Assembly (NCBI RefSeq): GCF_000953825.1
Contig: NZ_BBUL01000095.1
Location: 186,001-250,000, forward strand
Source of the DNA: Cellvibrio sp. OA-2007
Lineage (GTDB): Bacteria; Pseudomonadota; Gammaproteobacteria; Pseudomonadales; Cellvibrionaceae
Direction of reading: 5' to 3'
Length of the DNA: 64,000 nucleotides
Positions 45,900 to 53,667 of this stretch are shown here, piece after piece; positions within the stretch are counted from its first letter, which is position 1, and the number at the start of each line of letters is the position of its first letter. The notes below the pieces were generated by a model that did no database searches, was not told the DNA's origin, and saw nothing but the letters and a program-made list of their open reading frames with translations. Made by a program: the position numbers and the translations under genes.

Positions 45900-47852
45900 G
45901 TGACGAATGTCAAAAAAATCCAATATTGGATCACTTTAAGTATTATCAGCTGTATTTTGAATGCAGGATCTACATTGGCACAAGTTGCCAACGCTGACGA
46001 TTCAAAGCAATTGTGGCAACTGCTCGATTACGTAGCGGTTGACTACAGCGGAGCCGTCATCGACGGCGTTGTGACTAGTGAGGCTGAATATTCCGAAATG
46101 CTGGATTTCACAGAGAGCGCGAAATCTCTATTGCAAGCCTTACCCGAACACGGACTCAAACCAAATATCGCCAAAATGATTGGTCAACTTCAAGCAGCTG
46201 TTTTGCGAAAAGAGGAAAGTAAAGATGTCGCTCATCTTGCGCAACAAGCAAATGCATTATTAATTGCTGCATATCCTTTTCCTGTGGCGCCACGAACGAT
46301 TCCTGATCTCGCACGCGGCCAATCTCTGTATGCGGCGCAATGTGCTTCATGCCATGGGATTGAGGGTCGAGGTGATGGTCTACTTGCAAATAGTTTAGAT
46401 CCTAAGCCAATTGCATTTACAGATGTAGCGCGTGCTCGCACCCGAAGTATCATGGCTCTTTATCAGGTAATATCTCAAGGGGTTGCAGGAACGTCAATGG
46501 TGAGCTTCAACTCACTGCCCGAAGATGATCGATGGGCGCTCGCCTTTTACGTTGGAACATTGTCCCACAGTCAATCCGCGCGAGAACAAGGCAAGCAGCT
46601 GTGGAATAAAAACGATAATGAACTAAAGAGACACTTCCCCGATTTAGCGGCTCTTACAACGATCACTGAAGCACGGTTGTCCGAGACAAGGCCAGAAAAT
46701 ATAGCTCGTACTATAACTGCATATTTAAGATCCGATCCCGCTGTGGTTGAAGCGAACAAACCTGTTGGCTTGAGATTAGCGCGTTTACAGCTTGCAGAAA
46801 GTCTGACGGCAGTGAGAGCCGGAGATCGAAATCTTGCTACTCGATTGAGCTTATCGGCGTACCTGGATGGCTTCGAACCGCTTGAGCCTATAATCGCTAC
46901 ACGTGATGCCTCGCTAATGATTGCTATTGAAAAAGGCATGCTTAACTATCGTTCAGCTGTTTCTAAAGGAACAGTTGCTGATGCTGAAATAGCAGCAGCT
47001 CAAATTGAGCAACTTTTTTTGCACGTCGAAAAGGTTATCGAAAATAATAATGCCGATCCAAGCACCACGTTCATAGGAGCTTTTACAATTCTATTGCGCG
47101 AAGGTGTTGAGGCTTTGTTGATTATTATCGGCATGATCACCTTTTTGAAAAAAACTGATAGATCTAATGCATTGCGTCATGTTCATAGAGGATGGGTAAG
47201 CGCATTGTTCGCTGGAGTGCTTACTTGGGTGATAGCAACTTACTTGATAGGAATCAGTGGTGCTAGCCGTGAAATAACCGAGGGGGTTGGTTCGATATTC
47301 GCTGCTGTCGTTTTACTGGGTGTTGGGCTGTGGATGCATCAAAAAAGCAGCGCTGGCAAATGGCAGGATTATCTTGATAGAAAGCTATCAAACGCAATTT
47401 CAAGCAGCTCGGCATGGGCAATATATATTTTGGCATTTATCGCAGTGTACCGAGAAGTGTTTGAAACAGTCCTGTTCTATTCGGCATTGGCGGCAGATGG
47501 AAATAACGTCGCGCTTATAGCCGGTTTTTTCTCGGCAGTATTAGTATTGATGGTGATTGCATGGGTATTGTTACGCACTAGTGCTCGCATGCCATTAGGA
47601 ACATTTTTCTCTCTTACCTCTTTCCTTGTAATGATCCTTGCGATAATTTTGATTGGCAAAGGTGTATCGGCTTTACAAGAGGCTGGATGGGTGAGTATAA
47701 ACATATTTGATATTCCGCGCATGGAATGGCTAGGCCTCTATCCAACGCTGGAAACATTTACAGCTCAGGCGGTAGTTGCCTTAGTCATAATAGGCGGTTA
47801 CAGCTGGCTTAGCGTTCGAAATAAAATGGTCAAAAAATCGAAAACAAATTGA
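45900..47852 (+). CDS. Cytochrome c - FTR1 iron permease fusion
   Basis: 650 aa. Signal peptide (WITLSIISCILNAGSTLAQ), a helical region, then a c-type heme motif CASCH (148-152) followed by the cytochrome c domain, a helical linker, and the seven-helix FTR1 permease (about 390-640) with REGVE (400-404) and REVFE (518-522), the two Arg-Glu motifs that bind iron. Fusion of a cytochrome and FTR1 is a known bacterial form; it may oxidise Fe(II) while importing it, or act on other metals. GTG start with AAGGA upstream. Last cargo gene. Confidence 0.85.
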   Translation: MTNVKKIQYWITLSIISCILNAGSTLAQVANADDSKQLWQLLDYVAVDYSGAVIDGVVTSEAEYSEMLDFTESAKSLLQALPEHGLKPNIAKMIGQLQAAVLRKEESKDVAHLAQQANALLIAAYPFPVAPRTIPDLARGQSLYAAQCASCHGIEGRGDGLLANSLDPKPIAFTDVARARTRSIMALYQVISQGVAGTSMVSFNSLPEDDRWALAFYVGTLSHSQSAREQGKQLWNKNDNELKRHFPDLAALTTITEARLSETRPENIARTITAYLRSDPAVVEANKPVGLRLARLQLAESLTAVRAGDRNLATRLSLSAYLDGFEPLEPIIATRDASLMIAIEKGMLNYRSAVSKGTVADAEIAAAQIEQLFLHVEKVIENNNADPSTTFIGAFTILLREGVEALLIIIGMITFLKKTDRSNALRHVHRGWVSALFAGVLTWVIATYLIGISGASREITEGVGSIFAAVVLLGVGLWMHQKSSAGKWQDYLDRKLSNAISSSSAWAIYILAFIAVYREVFETVLFYSALAADGNNVALIAGFFSAVLVLMVIAWVLLRTSARMPLGTFFSLTSFLVMILAIILIGKGVSALQEAGWVSINIFDIPRMEWLGLYPTLETFTAQAVVALVIIGGYSWLSVRNKMVKKSKTN

Positions 47853-47868
47853 TACTGTTTTTAATCTC

Positions 47869-47893
47869 GGGCGACCAACATCAGTGGTCGCCC
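47869..47893. terminator. Hairpin after the FTR1 gene
   Basis: Perfect 9-bp stem GGGCGACCA / TGGTCGCCC with a 7-nt loop between two convergent genes. A T-run is lacking on both strands, so termination may be weak. Confidence 0.45.
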
Positions 47894-47942
47894 AGCCCAC
47901 ATTAACTTATGCATTGATTTGCCATGAGCTATTTCCAAGTTC

Positions 47943-48467
47943 CTATTGTTCATCAATACTTTCCAACTGTGCCTTGGGGTGAGAGGCATCCAAGCCAAAG
48001 GCATCCAATAAAATGATAGCTTTTTGAACCATTCGCAAGTATTCACTTTTTTCTGGGAACTTTCGCTTGCACGACAATCCATTGGCAAGCAACCACTCTT
48101 GTATTTCAACAAGTCCGGTTTCAGTGAACCCATTTGATAGCAGAGTTTCTGCGCTAATGTTAGAGACATACTGCGGCGTAAGCTCATCAGTGGAGCGTAA
48201 TTTCAACTTACCCACCAAATTATTCCGCAGCACCCTTCGAAGAGAATTTTTTTGTGAAGATAATACAGCTGTAGCTGCATCAATATATTTTTGTGGATTA
48301 GCTCGAATGTCTTCAAGATCCCAGCGTAATTTCAAGTGCTGACAAAATCGGGGTAACGCACCTCTCGCTTGGGCAGCGCTAAGCCCATAAGATTTTGCTG
48401 CTTCAGCGACTGATTGGCCGCCTGCTACCGCAATCAGAACATTTGCTTTGGTCATATCAGAAATCAT
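47943..48467 (-). CDS. HTH protein with an RNA-polymerase alpha-CTD-like end
   Basis: 174 aa from ATG 48467, with GGAG 5 nt upstream (the TTG at 48485 is inferior). Residues ~5-40 look like a helix-turn-helix (VLIAVAGGQSVAEAAKSYGL, then SAAQARGALPRF). Residues ~85-130 (LTPQYVSNISAETLLSNGF, then TETGLVEIQEWLLANGL) resemble the second helix-hairpin-helix of the RNA polymerase alpha C-terminal domain. It may bind DNA by both ends, as a transcription regulator of the right backbone. The assignment to alpha-CTD is by pattern only. Confidence 0.55.
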   Translation of the reverse strand: MISDMTKANVLIAVAGGQSVAEAAKSYGLSAAQARGALPRFCQHLKLRWDLEDIRANPQKYIDAATAVLSSQKNSLRRVLRNNLVGKLKLRSTDELTPQYVSNISAETLLSNGFTETGLVEIQEWLLANGLSCKRKFPEKSEYLRMVQKAIILLDAFGLDASHPKAQLESIDEQ

Positions 48468-48516
48468 ATTTTCTCCATTGCGCAATTATTTTTAAATCGT
48501 TCTATCTCAATCATTG

Positions 48517-48948
48517 TTATAGGTGGGCGAGGCAGTTAAGGATTTTTTTATAATCATGTAGTAATGCGGATCTTGCTTCTTTATTAAGTTGCATCAACTG
48601 AGGATGTGGCTTTTCAACATTAATTATTTTAAAACGCTGATGCCACTGACTACGCACTTCAACAAAGACCGTTTTATCTGTCGATGAGAATTGGTTGGCG
48701 GTAATGTCTATGTCAGTTTCATCAAGCCTTAACCAAACATGCCGCTGGGATTTTTTATAGCGATTTTCGCCGGTGACTATTTCCAGGGATGATAAGCCAA
48801 TTTTTTCAATCAGAAATTTTGCTAATAAATTCGAAGAAAACTCGCAACAATTAAGCGGAAAAAGATCCAATGAATCAAATTGGAATCCATCTACTTTTGC
48901 TTTCAGTATTGCTTTTCGAAACAGGACAATCGGTTGTAGCAATTCCAT
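48517..48948 (-). CDS. Small protein with a Cys-His-Asp (papain/transglutaminase-like) arrangement
   Basis: 143 aa, no signal. FPLNCCEFSSNLLAKFL has Cys34/35 at the start of a long helix, QRHVWLRL has His70 on a strand and DIDITANQF has Asp81 on the next strand. This order and spacing match the transglutaminase-like core fold in minimal form. The function is unknown; a toxin-like deamidase or peptidase is one possibility. It lies 49 nt upstream of the alpha-CTD-like gene in the same direction. Confidence 0.5.
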   Translation of the reverse strand: MELLQPIVLFRKAILKAKVDGFQFDSLDLFPLNCCEFSSNLLAKFLIEKIGLSSLEIVTGENRYKKSQRHVWLRLDETDIDITANQFSSTDKTVFVEVRSQWHQRFKIINVEKPHPQLMQLNKEARSALLHDYKKILNCLAHL

Positions 48949-49020
48949 GCGGCGAGATAAAAGGAAGTTAGTTAGGATGGGCAGTGTAATTCATTTGACG
49001 TGGATATAAATGCTTCTACT

Positions 49021-49284
49021 TTATTGTGGTGTATTGTTCTCATCTTGCAGGGAGTAAATAAGAATATCCAAACCCTCATGAGGATCGACACCTAAAACTT
49101 GGCAATACCTCACAAACTCAAGCACTTCAATTTTTCGTCGATCCTGCTCCATCTTGCCCAGCACAGAATGATGCCGCCCCATAGCGAGAGAGGCTTCACG
49201 GAGTGTCAAACCACTGGCCTCCCGCTGTTTTTTTAGCCAGAGTCGTAACTTTTCGTAGTGAGGTGAGTAAGGAGATGATTTCAT
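49021..49284 (-). CDS. XRE-family helix-turn-helix regulator
   Basis: 87 aa from ATG 49284. The HTH_3 domain is clear: LRLWLKKQREASGLTLREAS, then LAMGRHHSVLGKMEQDRRKI. It probably represses its own gene and the divergent gene pair at 49311-51310; the 26-nt gap between starts contains the inverted repeat TGTCTC-N7-GAGACA. An in-frame upstream start (49341) would run across that repeat and into the divergent gene, so the short form is preferred. Confidence 0.8.
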   Translation of the reverse strand: MKSSPYSPHYEKLRLWLKKQREASGLTLREASLAMGRHHSVLGKMEQDRRKIEVLEFVRYCQVLGVDPHEGLDILIYSLQDENNTPQ

Positions 49285-49330
49285 TGTCTCGATGATAGAG
49301 ACAGGATAGAATGGCGCGAAATTCGAGACA
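49285..49330. promoter_or_regulatory. Probable operator of the XRE regulator
   Basis: TGTCTC (49285-49290) and GAGACA (49298-49303) form an inverted repeat with a 7-nt gap. A third half-site GAGACA occurs at 49325-49330, already inside the divergent gene. Position between the two starts suits autorepression. Confidence 0.6.
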
Positions 49331-49889
49331 GAAGGCGTCAATTTCTATCATGAAATCTCTCACCGTTAAGTCCGGGCTGCTCTCGGCATTAACAACGTTG
49401 GTAAATCGCGAGTTCACCGTACACGATCTCACAACAGCTTATTTGAACGATCCGACATGTCTTCATGGCTCCAAAAAAGCGGCTCGACAGTTTGTCTATC
49501 GCAATATGCTCCGCCTTATCGATAATGGAGAGCTGACCCGTGTCGTTGTGGAAAGTGGCTGGCCGTTGTATCGATTAACCCCTCAATTTAGAGCCTTAGG
49601 GGAACCCCCCCTAGTAGCTGTCGCACCACTAGCGACTCATGATAGAGCGACAGCCCCAAAAGATAACCCTCGCCAAAACCTTCAAGAACGACTCAATCGG
49701 CATAAATTGGAAATGCTCTCCGCAATGGGCGAAACGGAAGAATATGACTCGATATGTAGTGAGATGCCCGAACTAAGAGACGATGTGCAGCCCCTCTACA
49801 ACCAATCCCGGGACAAATGTTCCAAGCTGCTGGGTCGTGTGAAAGCATTGGAAAGCCTATTGGCGAGGGAAACAGGTTTGGCGCAATGA
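49311..49889 (+). CDS. Winged-helix-like protein coupled to the helicase
   Basis: 192 aa. The first ~85 residues look like a winged-helix DNA-binding domain (LLSALTTLVNREFTVHDLTT, then QFVYRNMLRLIDNGELTRV and a strand LYRLTPQF). The second half is charged and helical (LQERLNRHKLEMLSAMGETE onward), perhaps a dimerisation coiled coil. I know no family name. AGGA lies 4 nt before the ATG. Its TGA overlaps the ATG of the helicase gene (ATGA), so the two proteins probably act together. Confidence 0.6.
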   Translation: MARNSRQKASISIMKSLTVKSGLLSALTTLVNREFTVHDLTTAYLNDPTCLHGSKKAARQFVYRNMLRLIDNGELTRVVVESGWPLYRLTPQFRALGEPPLVAVAPLATHDRATAPKDNPRQNLQERLNRHKLEMLSAMGETEEYDSICSEMPELRDDVQPLYNQSRDKCSKLLGRVKALESLLARETGLAQ

Positions 49890-51310
49890 AGTTACGAGGC
49901 TGGCAATCCAGATGTGTTGAGCAGGCTCTGTTGAAATTCAATAATGAAGATAATCACTTCCTATGCCTCGCCACACCCGGAGCGGGCAAGACCGTCATGG
50001 CAGCGACCTTGGCGCAGCGGCTTTTACAGCTGGGCATGGTGGATTTGGTGGTGTGTTTTTCGCCTTCCATCATTGTATCTTCTGATTTTCAACAAGCGCT
50101 AGAAACCCATACAAGCTCCCGTATGGATGGTCGTCTGGGATCAAAGGGACAGTCTTTAACGTACCAATCGATGTTGAGTTTGGGAGACGCTTTTTGGGCA
50201 TTGTTGCAAACGCATCGCGTTATGGTGATTTTTGATGAAATCCATCATTGCGCTGGAGATAACCTTGAAAATGCCAATGCCTGGGGGCAAACCATCATCC
50301 AACATATTCAGGGGCGCGCGGCTTATACCATTGCCTTGACCGGCACACCTTGGCGCTCTGACCGAATCCCAATTGCGTTATCCAGTTACTGTCAGCAAAA
50401 CAAAATCCGCTGTGATTTTATTTATGGAATGGCGCAGGCTATTCAGGAAAATGTGTGTCGAGCCCCCAGCATCACGCTGGTGGACAATGATCGCATCATC
50501 GTAAAACGCGGCGATACCACGGAGAGATATTCATCTTTTGCAGAGCTACTTACGTTATCAGATTGTTCCTATCAGCAACTGATTGATAACGATGCTCTGA
50601 TTGTGTATTTGTTAAAACAATCCTCCAAGAAGTTGATGCAAATTCGCAAGCAACACCAAAATGCGGGCGGTCTTATCGTCGCGGCATCGGTAGAACATGC
50701 CTATAAGATTGCAATGCTACTGGAACGTCATTTGGGGCAGCGAGCTTGCGTCGCCACCTATTTGGACGAAAATGCCCACGGCACGATTAATTCCTTTAGA
50801 AACAGCACCCAGCCCTGGATTATCTCTGTAGGAATGGTAAGCGAGGGCACTAACATTCCACGGCTGCGTGTCTGCTGCCACCTGACCCGGGTTAAAACAG
50901 AATTGCATTTCCGGCAGGTATTGGGCCGTGTTTTACGTATGGGAGATATTCCCGGTGAAAGTTATTTGTATCTACCGGCTGAACCTAATCTAGTGGAATA
51001 CGCAAATCGTGTCGCAGAAGAAATACCGGAATCTGCAACTATTCGACGCGACACTATGCCGAATAGTGACGATGAGCAGCCGCTTGCCATTAGGCTACAA
51101 GAACCATCACATACCGAAGAAATCACGGAAATTATTTTTGAAAATATGCCTGGAGGTGAAGCACAAAATAACACAAACGACGAGAAACCCATTCATATTT
51201 CCGTGCTGGCACAATCCTATGAAACTACCATCAATGTATTTGGCCGGTTTCGGCAAGAGTTGCTGCAATTGAATCGGATTTATGCACAAGAATCCAGCAG
51301 CCCCACATAA
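49886..51310 (+). CDS. Superfamily 2 DNA/RNA helicase (DEAD/DEAH type)
   Basis: 474 aa. Motif Q-like RGWQSRCVEQAL, Walker A ATPGAGKT (29-36), motif II DEIHH, motif III-like ALTGTPWRSD, and motif VI FRQVLGRVLRMG in the second RecA domain. A C-terminal tail of ~90 residues is variable. This is the compact type II-restriction/ComF-like helicase form, without a fused nuclease. ATG 49886 overlaps the stop of the winged-helix gene. It may help transposition or replication of the element, or be a defence component. Confidence 0.85.
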   Translation: MKLRGWQSRCVEQALLKFNNEDNHFLCLATPGAGKTVMAATLAQRLLQLGMVDLVVCFSPSIIVSSDFQQALETHTSSRMDGRLGSKGQSLTYQSMLSLGDAFWALLQTHRVMVIFDEIHHCAGDNLENANAWGQTIIQHIQGRAAYTIALTGTPWRSDRIPIALSSYCQQNKIRCDFIYGMAQAIQENVCRAPSITLVDNDRIIVKRGDTTERYSSFAELLTLSDCSYQQLIDNDALIVYLLKQSSKKLMQIRKQHQNAGGLIVAASVEHAYKIAMLLERHLGQRACVATYLDENAHGTINSFRNSTQPWIISVGMVSEGTNIPRLRVCCHLTRVKTELHFRQVLGRVLRMGDIPGESYLYLPAEPNLVEYANRVAEEIPESATIRRDTMPNSDDEQPLAIRLQEPSHTEEITEIIFENMPGGEAQNNTNDEKPIHISVLAQSYETTINVFGRFRQELLQLNRIYAQESSSPT

Positions 51311-51501
51311 ATCATTTTCAGTCAGACTGCGAAAATATCATTGAGGCTTATCAGCCCGCCCATTGGCTTTATGGTCGCAATCATTAGTTCTTAACGGCTG
51401 TATAGGCGACACGATATTAATGAGTATATAGATAACAGTATTGCTTCATTTGGCACTCCAGCGCACTATTTGCCAATGACAGGGCAAGCAACAAATCCAT
51501 T

Positions 51502-52416
51502 ATGGCAACCGTAGATCAGTACATTAATGCCGCTACGCGTGACAACACGCGGAAGAGCTACCAAGCTGCGATTGAGCATTATGAAGTTCAATGGGGTGGC
51601 TTTTTGCCCGCGACGGCAGATTCAATAGCGCGGTACCTCGCTCATTACGCGGATGCACTGGCAATCAGTACATTAAAACTGCGATTGGCAGCGATTGCCC
51701 AATGGCATTTGGATCAAGGCTTCCCCGATCCAACCAAAAGCCCGATAGTTAAAAAGGTGATGAAAGGTATCCAAGCCTTGCATCCGTCCCGCCCTCAACA
51801 AGCCAAGCCCCTGTCAGTTAGCCAATTGGAATGCATTGATGGATGGCTCACGCAACAACTTGAAGACAGTGCGAATCGGGAGAAACAGCTCAGAATTCTG
51901 CGTGATCGGGCAATACTTCTACTAGGATTCTGGCGAGGTTTTCGTAGTGATGAGCTAAGCCGGGTCTGTGTTGAACACGTGGAGTTGCACCCAGGTGAAG
52001 GCATGGCGCTTTATCTACCACACACCAAAACGGAACACTCGGGGGCGACATTTAAAACACCGGCCTTGCAACGATTATGTCCAGTCGCAGCCTGCCAGTC
52101 ATGGCTTCTAGCCGCTGGCCTGACGCAAGGTCCGTTATTTCCGGCCATTAATCGGTGGGGTCAAATGGGCACCGACTCCATGCATCCAACAAGTTTCATT
52201 GCGTTGCTGCGTAATCTGATTAAGATGGCCGGAATTGCGAATGCCGATGAGTTCTCCAGTCATTCACTGCGCCGGGGATTCGCTACCTGGGCTACAGCCA
52301 ACGGCTGGGATTTGAAAACTACCATGGAATATATTGGCTGGAAGGATGTCCGGTCTGCTATGCGCTATATCGATACAGATCCGTTTGCCACCACCTCCCT
52401 CGCATTGCCGTCATAA
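51502..52416 (+). CDS. tnpS: Tyrosine recombinase, TnpS-like
   Basis: 304 aa. SAM-like N-terminal core-binding domain (~1-95), then the catalytic domain with the full set: Arg148 (GFRSDEL), Lys176 (HTKTE), His254 and Arg257 (HSLRR), Trp280 (IGWKD) and the nucleophile Tyr289 (MRYID). In the Tn4651 branch of the Tn3 family the cointegrate is resolved by such an enzyme (TnpS) with TnpT at the rst site. The candidate partner and site are at 17687-18824. A lone integrase gained separately is the alternative. Confidence 0.8.
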   Translation: MATVDQYINAATRDNTRKSYQAAIEHYEVQWGGFLPATADSIARYLAHYADALAISTLKLRLAAIAQWHLDQGFPDPTKSPIVKKVMKGIQALHPSRPQQAKPLSVSQLECIDGWLTQQLEDSANREKQLRILRDRAILLLGFWRGFRSDELSRVCVEHVELHPGEGMALYLPHTKTEHSGATFKTPALQRLCPVAACQSWLLAAGLTQGPLFPAINRWGQMGTDSMHPTSFIALLRNLIKMAGIANADEFSSHSLRRGFATWATANGWDLKTTMEYIGWKDVRSAMRYIDTDPFATTSLALPS

Positions 52417-52636
52417 GACTCTCCCAAACCTCAGTTATCACCTGACTTAACTTCTTGCTTTTTCAATCTTCCTCCATGTGGTTCACACATGATCTTTTTC
52501 GGTTTTTGGAGAATTGTATGAATATTGGATATATGTATGAAATTGATTCGTGTATTGCTCTCCATCCTTTGGTAGATTGTATGAGCCAATTTGATCATTG
52601 ATTAGCTGGAAATGAAAAGAGCCAGATAAAAGCATT

Positions 52637-52664
52637 AAAAATGCACAAATATGGTGCATTTTTT
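52637..52664 (+). terminator. Terminator after the recombinase gene
   Basis: 10-bp stem AAAAATGCAC (52637-52646) / GTGCATTTTT (52654-52663), 7-nt loop and T-run. The 220 bp between the recombinase stop and this site hold no convincing gene. Confidence 0.75.
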
Positions 52665-52713
52665 GGATTGTACACACGAAAATACTTGGGATTGGAGGGA
52701 GAAGACGGGAGAA

Positions 52714-53595
52714 ATGACAGTAAGAGCGACTTTCGATACTTACGAGACGATATTGAGTGCGTACGATTACTTTAATACAGCGCTGTTCGGCGGGCAACTG
52801 CCGGAAGTCATCATTACCTATCACCGTCAACGTAAAGTCATGGGCTACGCTTCAATCGGGCGCTGGGTAAATGCTCAACGCCAGTACGTGGATGAACTAG
52901 CAGTCAACCCTGAATACTTCGCTAAATATCCCCTCATCGAAATATGCCAAACCCTTTGCCACGAGATGGCCCATATCTGGCAGGCCCACTTTGGCAAACC
53001 TGGACGGCGTGGATATCACAATATCGAGTGGGCCAAGCAAATGACCCGCATTGGGTTGATGCCATCATCTAACGGGCTTCCTGGTGGAGAAAAGACCGGT
53101 GAGTGGATGATGGATTATGTCATGTACGAAGGCGCGTTCCATCGTAGCTGTCAGGTATTACTGGCCAAAGGCTTTATCTTACCTTGGGTGGATCGCTACC
53201 CAGTCTTCCGCCTGGAAATACCCGTATTGGCCTATGACGACAAAGGGCGAGCTATCGAACTGGACAGCAAGCTCAATGCTAAAAACAACAGCAAAATGCT
53301 GGCTGCAAAATCCTCACAAGCAATCGCTTCAGTGACAAGCGAAGTACTCATAACACACGATGATCAAGAAGAAACTTTCCGGCTTCAGCCCGCACAGCGG
53401 GAAAGTTTCTGTGAACATGATATGAGCGATGAGGCAGAACAAAATTTATTACAGGAGATCTTAACCTCAAAACCTCGCGCCAAGTCAGGCCGGATAAAAT
53501 ATTGCTGCAAAAGCTGCCATATTCAGGTGTGGGGTAAACCTGGGCTCAATATTGACTGCGCGGACTGTAAGCAGCGTATGCAAGGAGAGATCTAG
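52714..53595 (+). CDS. SprT-like zinc metalloprotease
   Basis: 293 aa from ATG 52714. The upstream in-frame ATG 52651 lies in the loop of the terminator and is unlikely. LCHEMAHIWQAHFGKPG has the zinc motif His83-Glu84-x-x-His87, with His102 as a possible third ligand. The SprT N-terminal part is YDYFNTALFGGQLPEVIITY. The C-terminus has a zinc ribbon (CCKSC, then CADC). SprT/Spartan proteases cut DNA-protein crosslinks; here the target could be the transposase or recombinase complex left on DNA, as inference. Confidence 0.8.
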   Translation: MTVRATFDTYETILSAYDYFNTALFGGQLPEVIITYHRQRKVMGYASIGRWVNAQRQYVDELAVNPEYFAKYPLIEICQTLCHEMAHIWQAHFGKPGRRGYHNIEWAKQMTRIGLMPSSNGLPGGEKTGEWMMDYVMYEGAFHRSCQVLLAKGFILPWVDRYPVFRLEIPVLAYDDKGRAIELDSKLNAKNNSKMLAAKSSQAIASVTSEVLITHDDQEETFRLQPAQRESFCEHDMSDEAEQNLLQEILTSKPRAKSGRIKYCCKSCHIQVWGKPGLNIDCADCKQRMQGEI

Positions 53596-53667
53596 TCCAC
53601 GTTAAATTCTGCTCATAAAATGTACATTTAAAACTCCTGCTGTGTCCATTAACGAAAGGAGTGTTCT

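Noticed and set aside
51311-51501. Search for a second copy of the 13-7-13 site upstream of the tnpS-like gene
   Set aside because: Only a weak partial match (AGATAACAG) was found by eye; not enough to call a site.
52518-52601. 27-codon frame with a GGAG upstream, between recombinase and terminator
   Set aside because: Too short and without recognisable composition; may be chance, though the ribosome-like site is decent.
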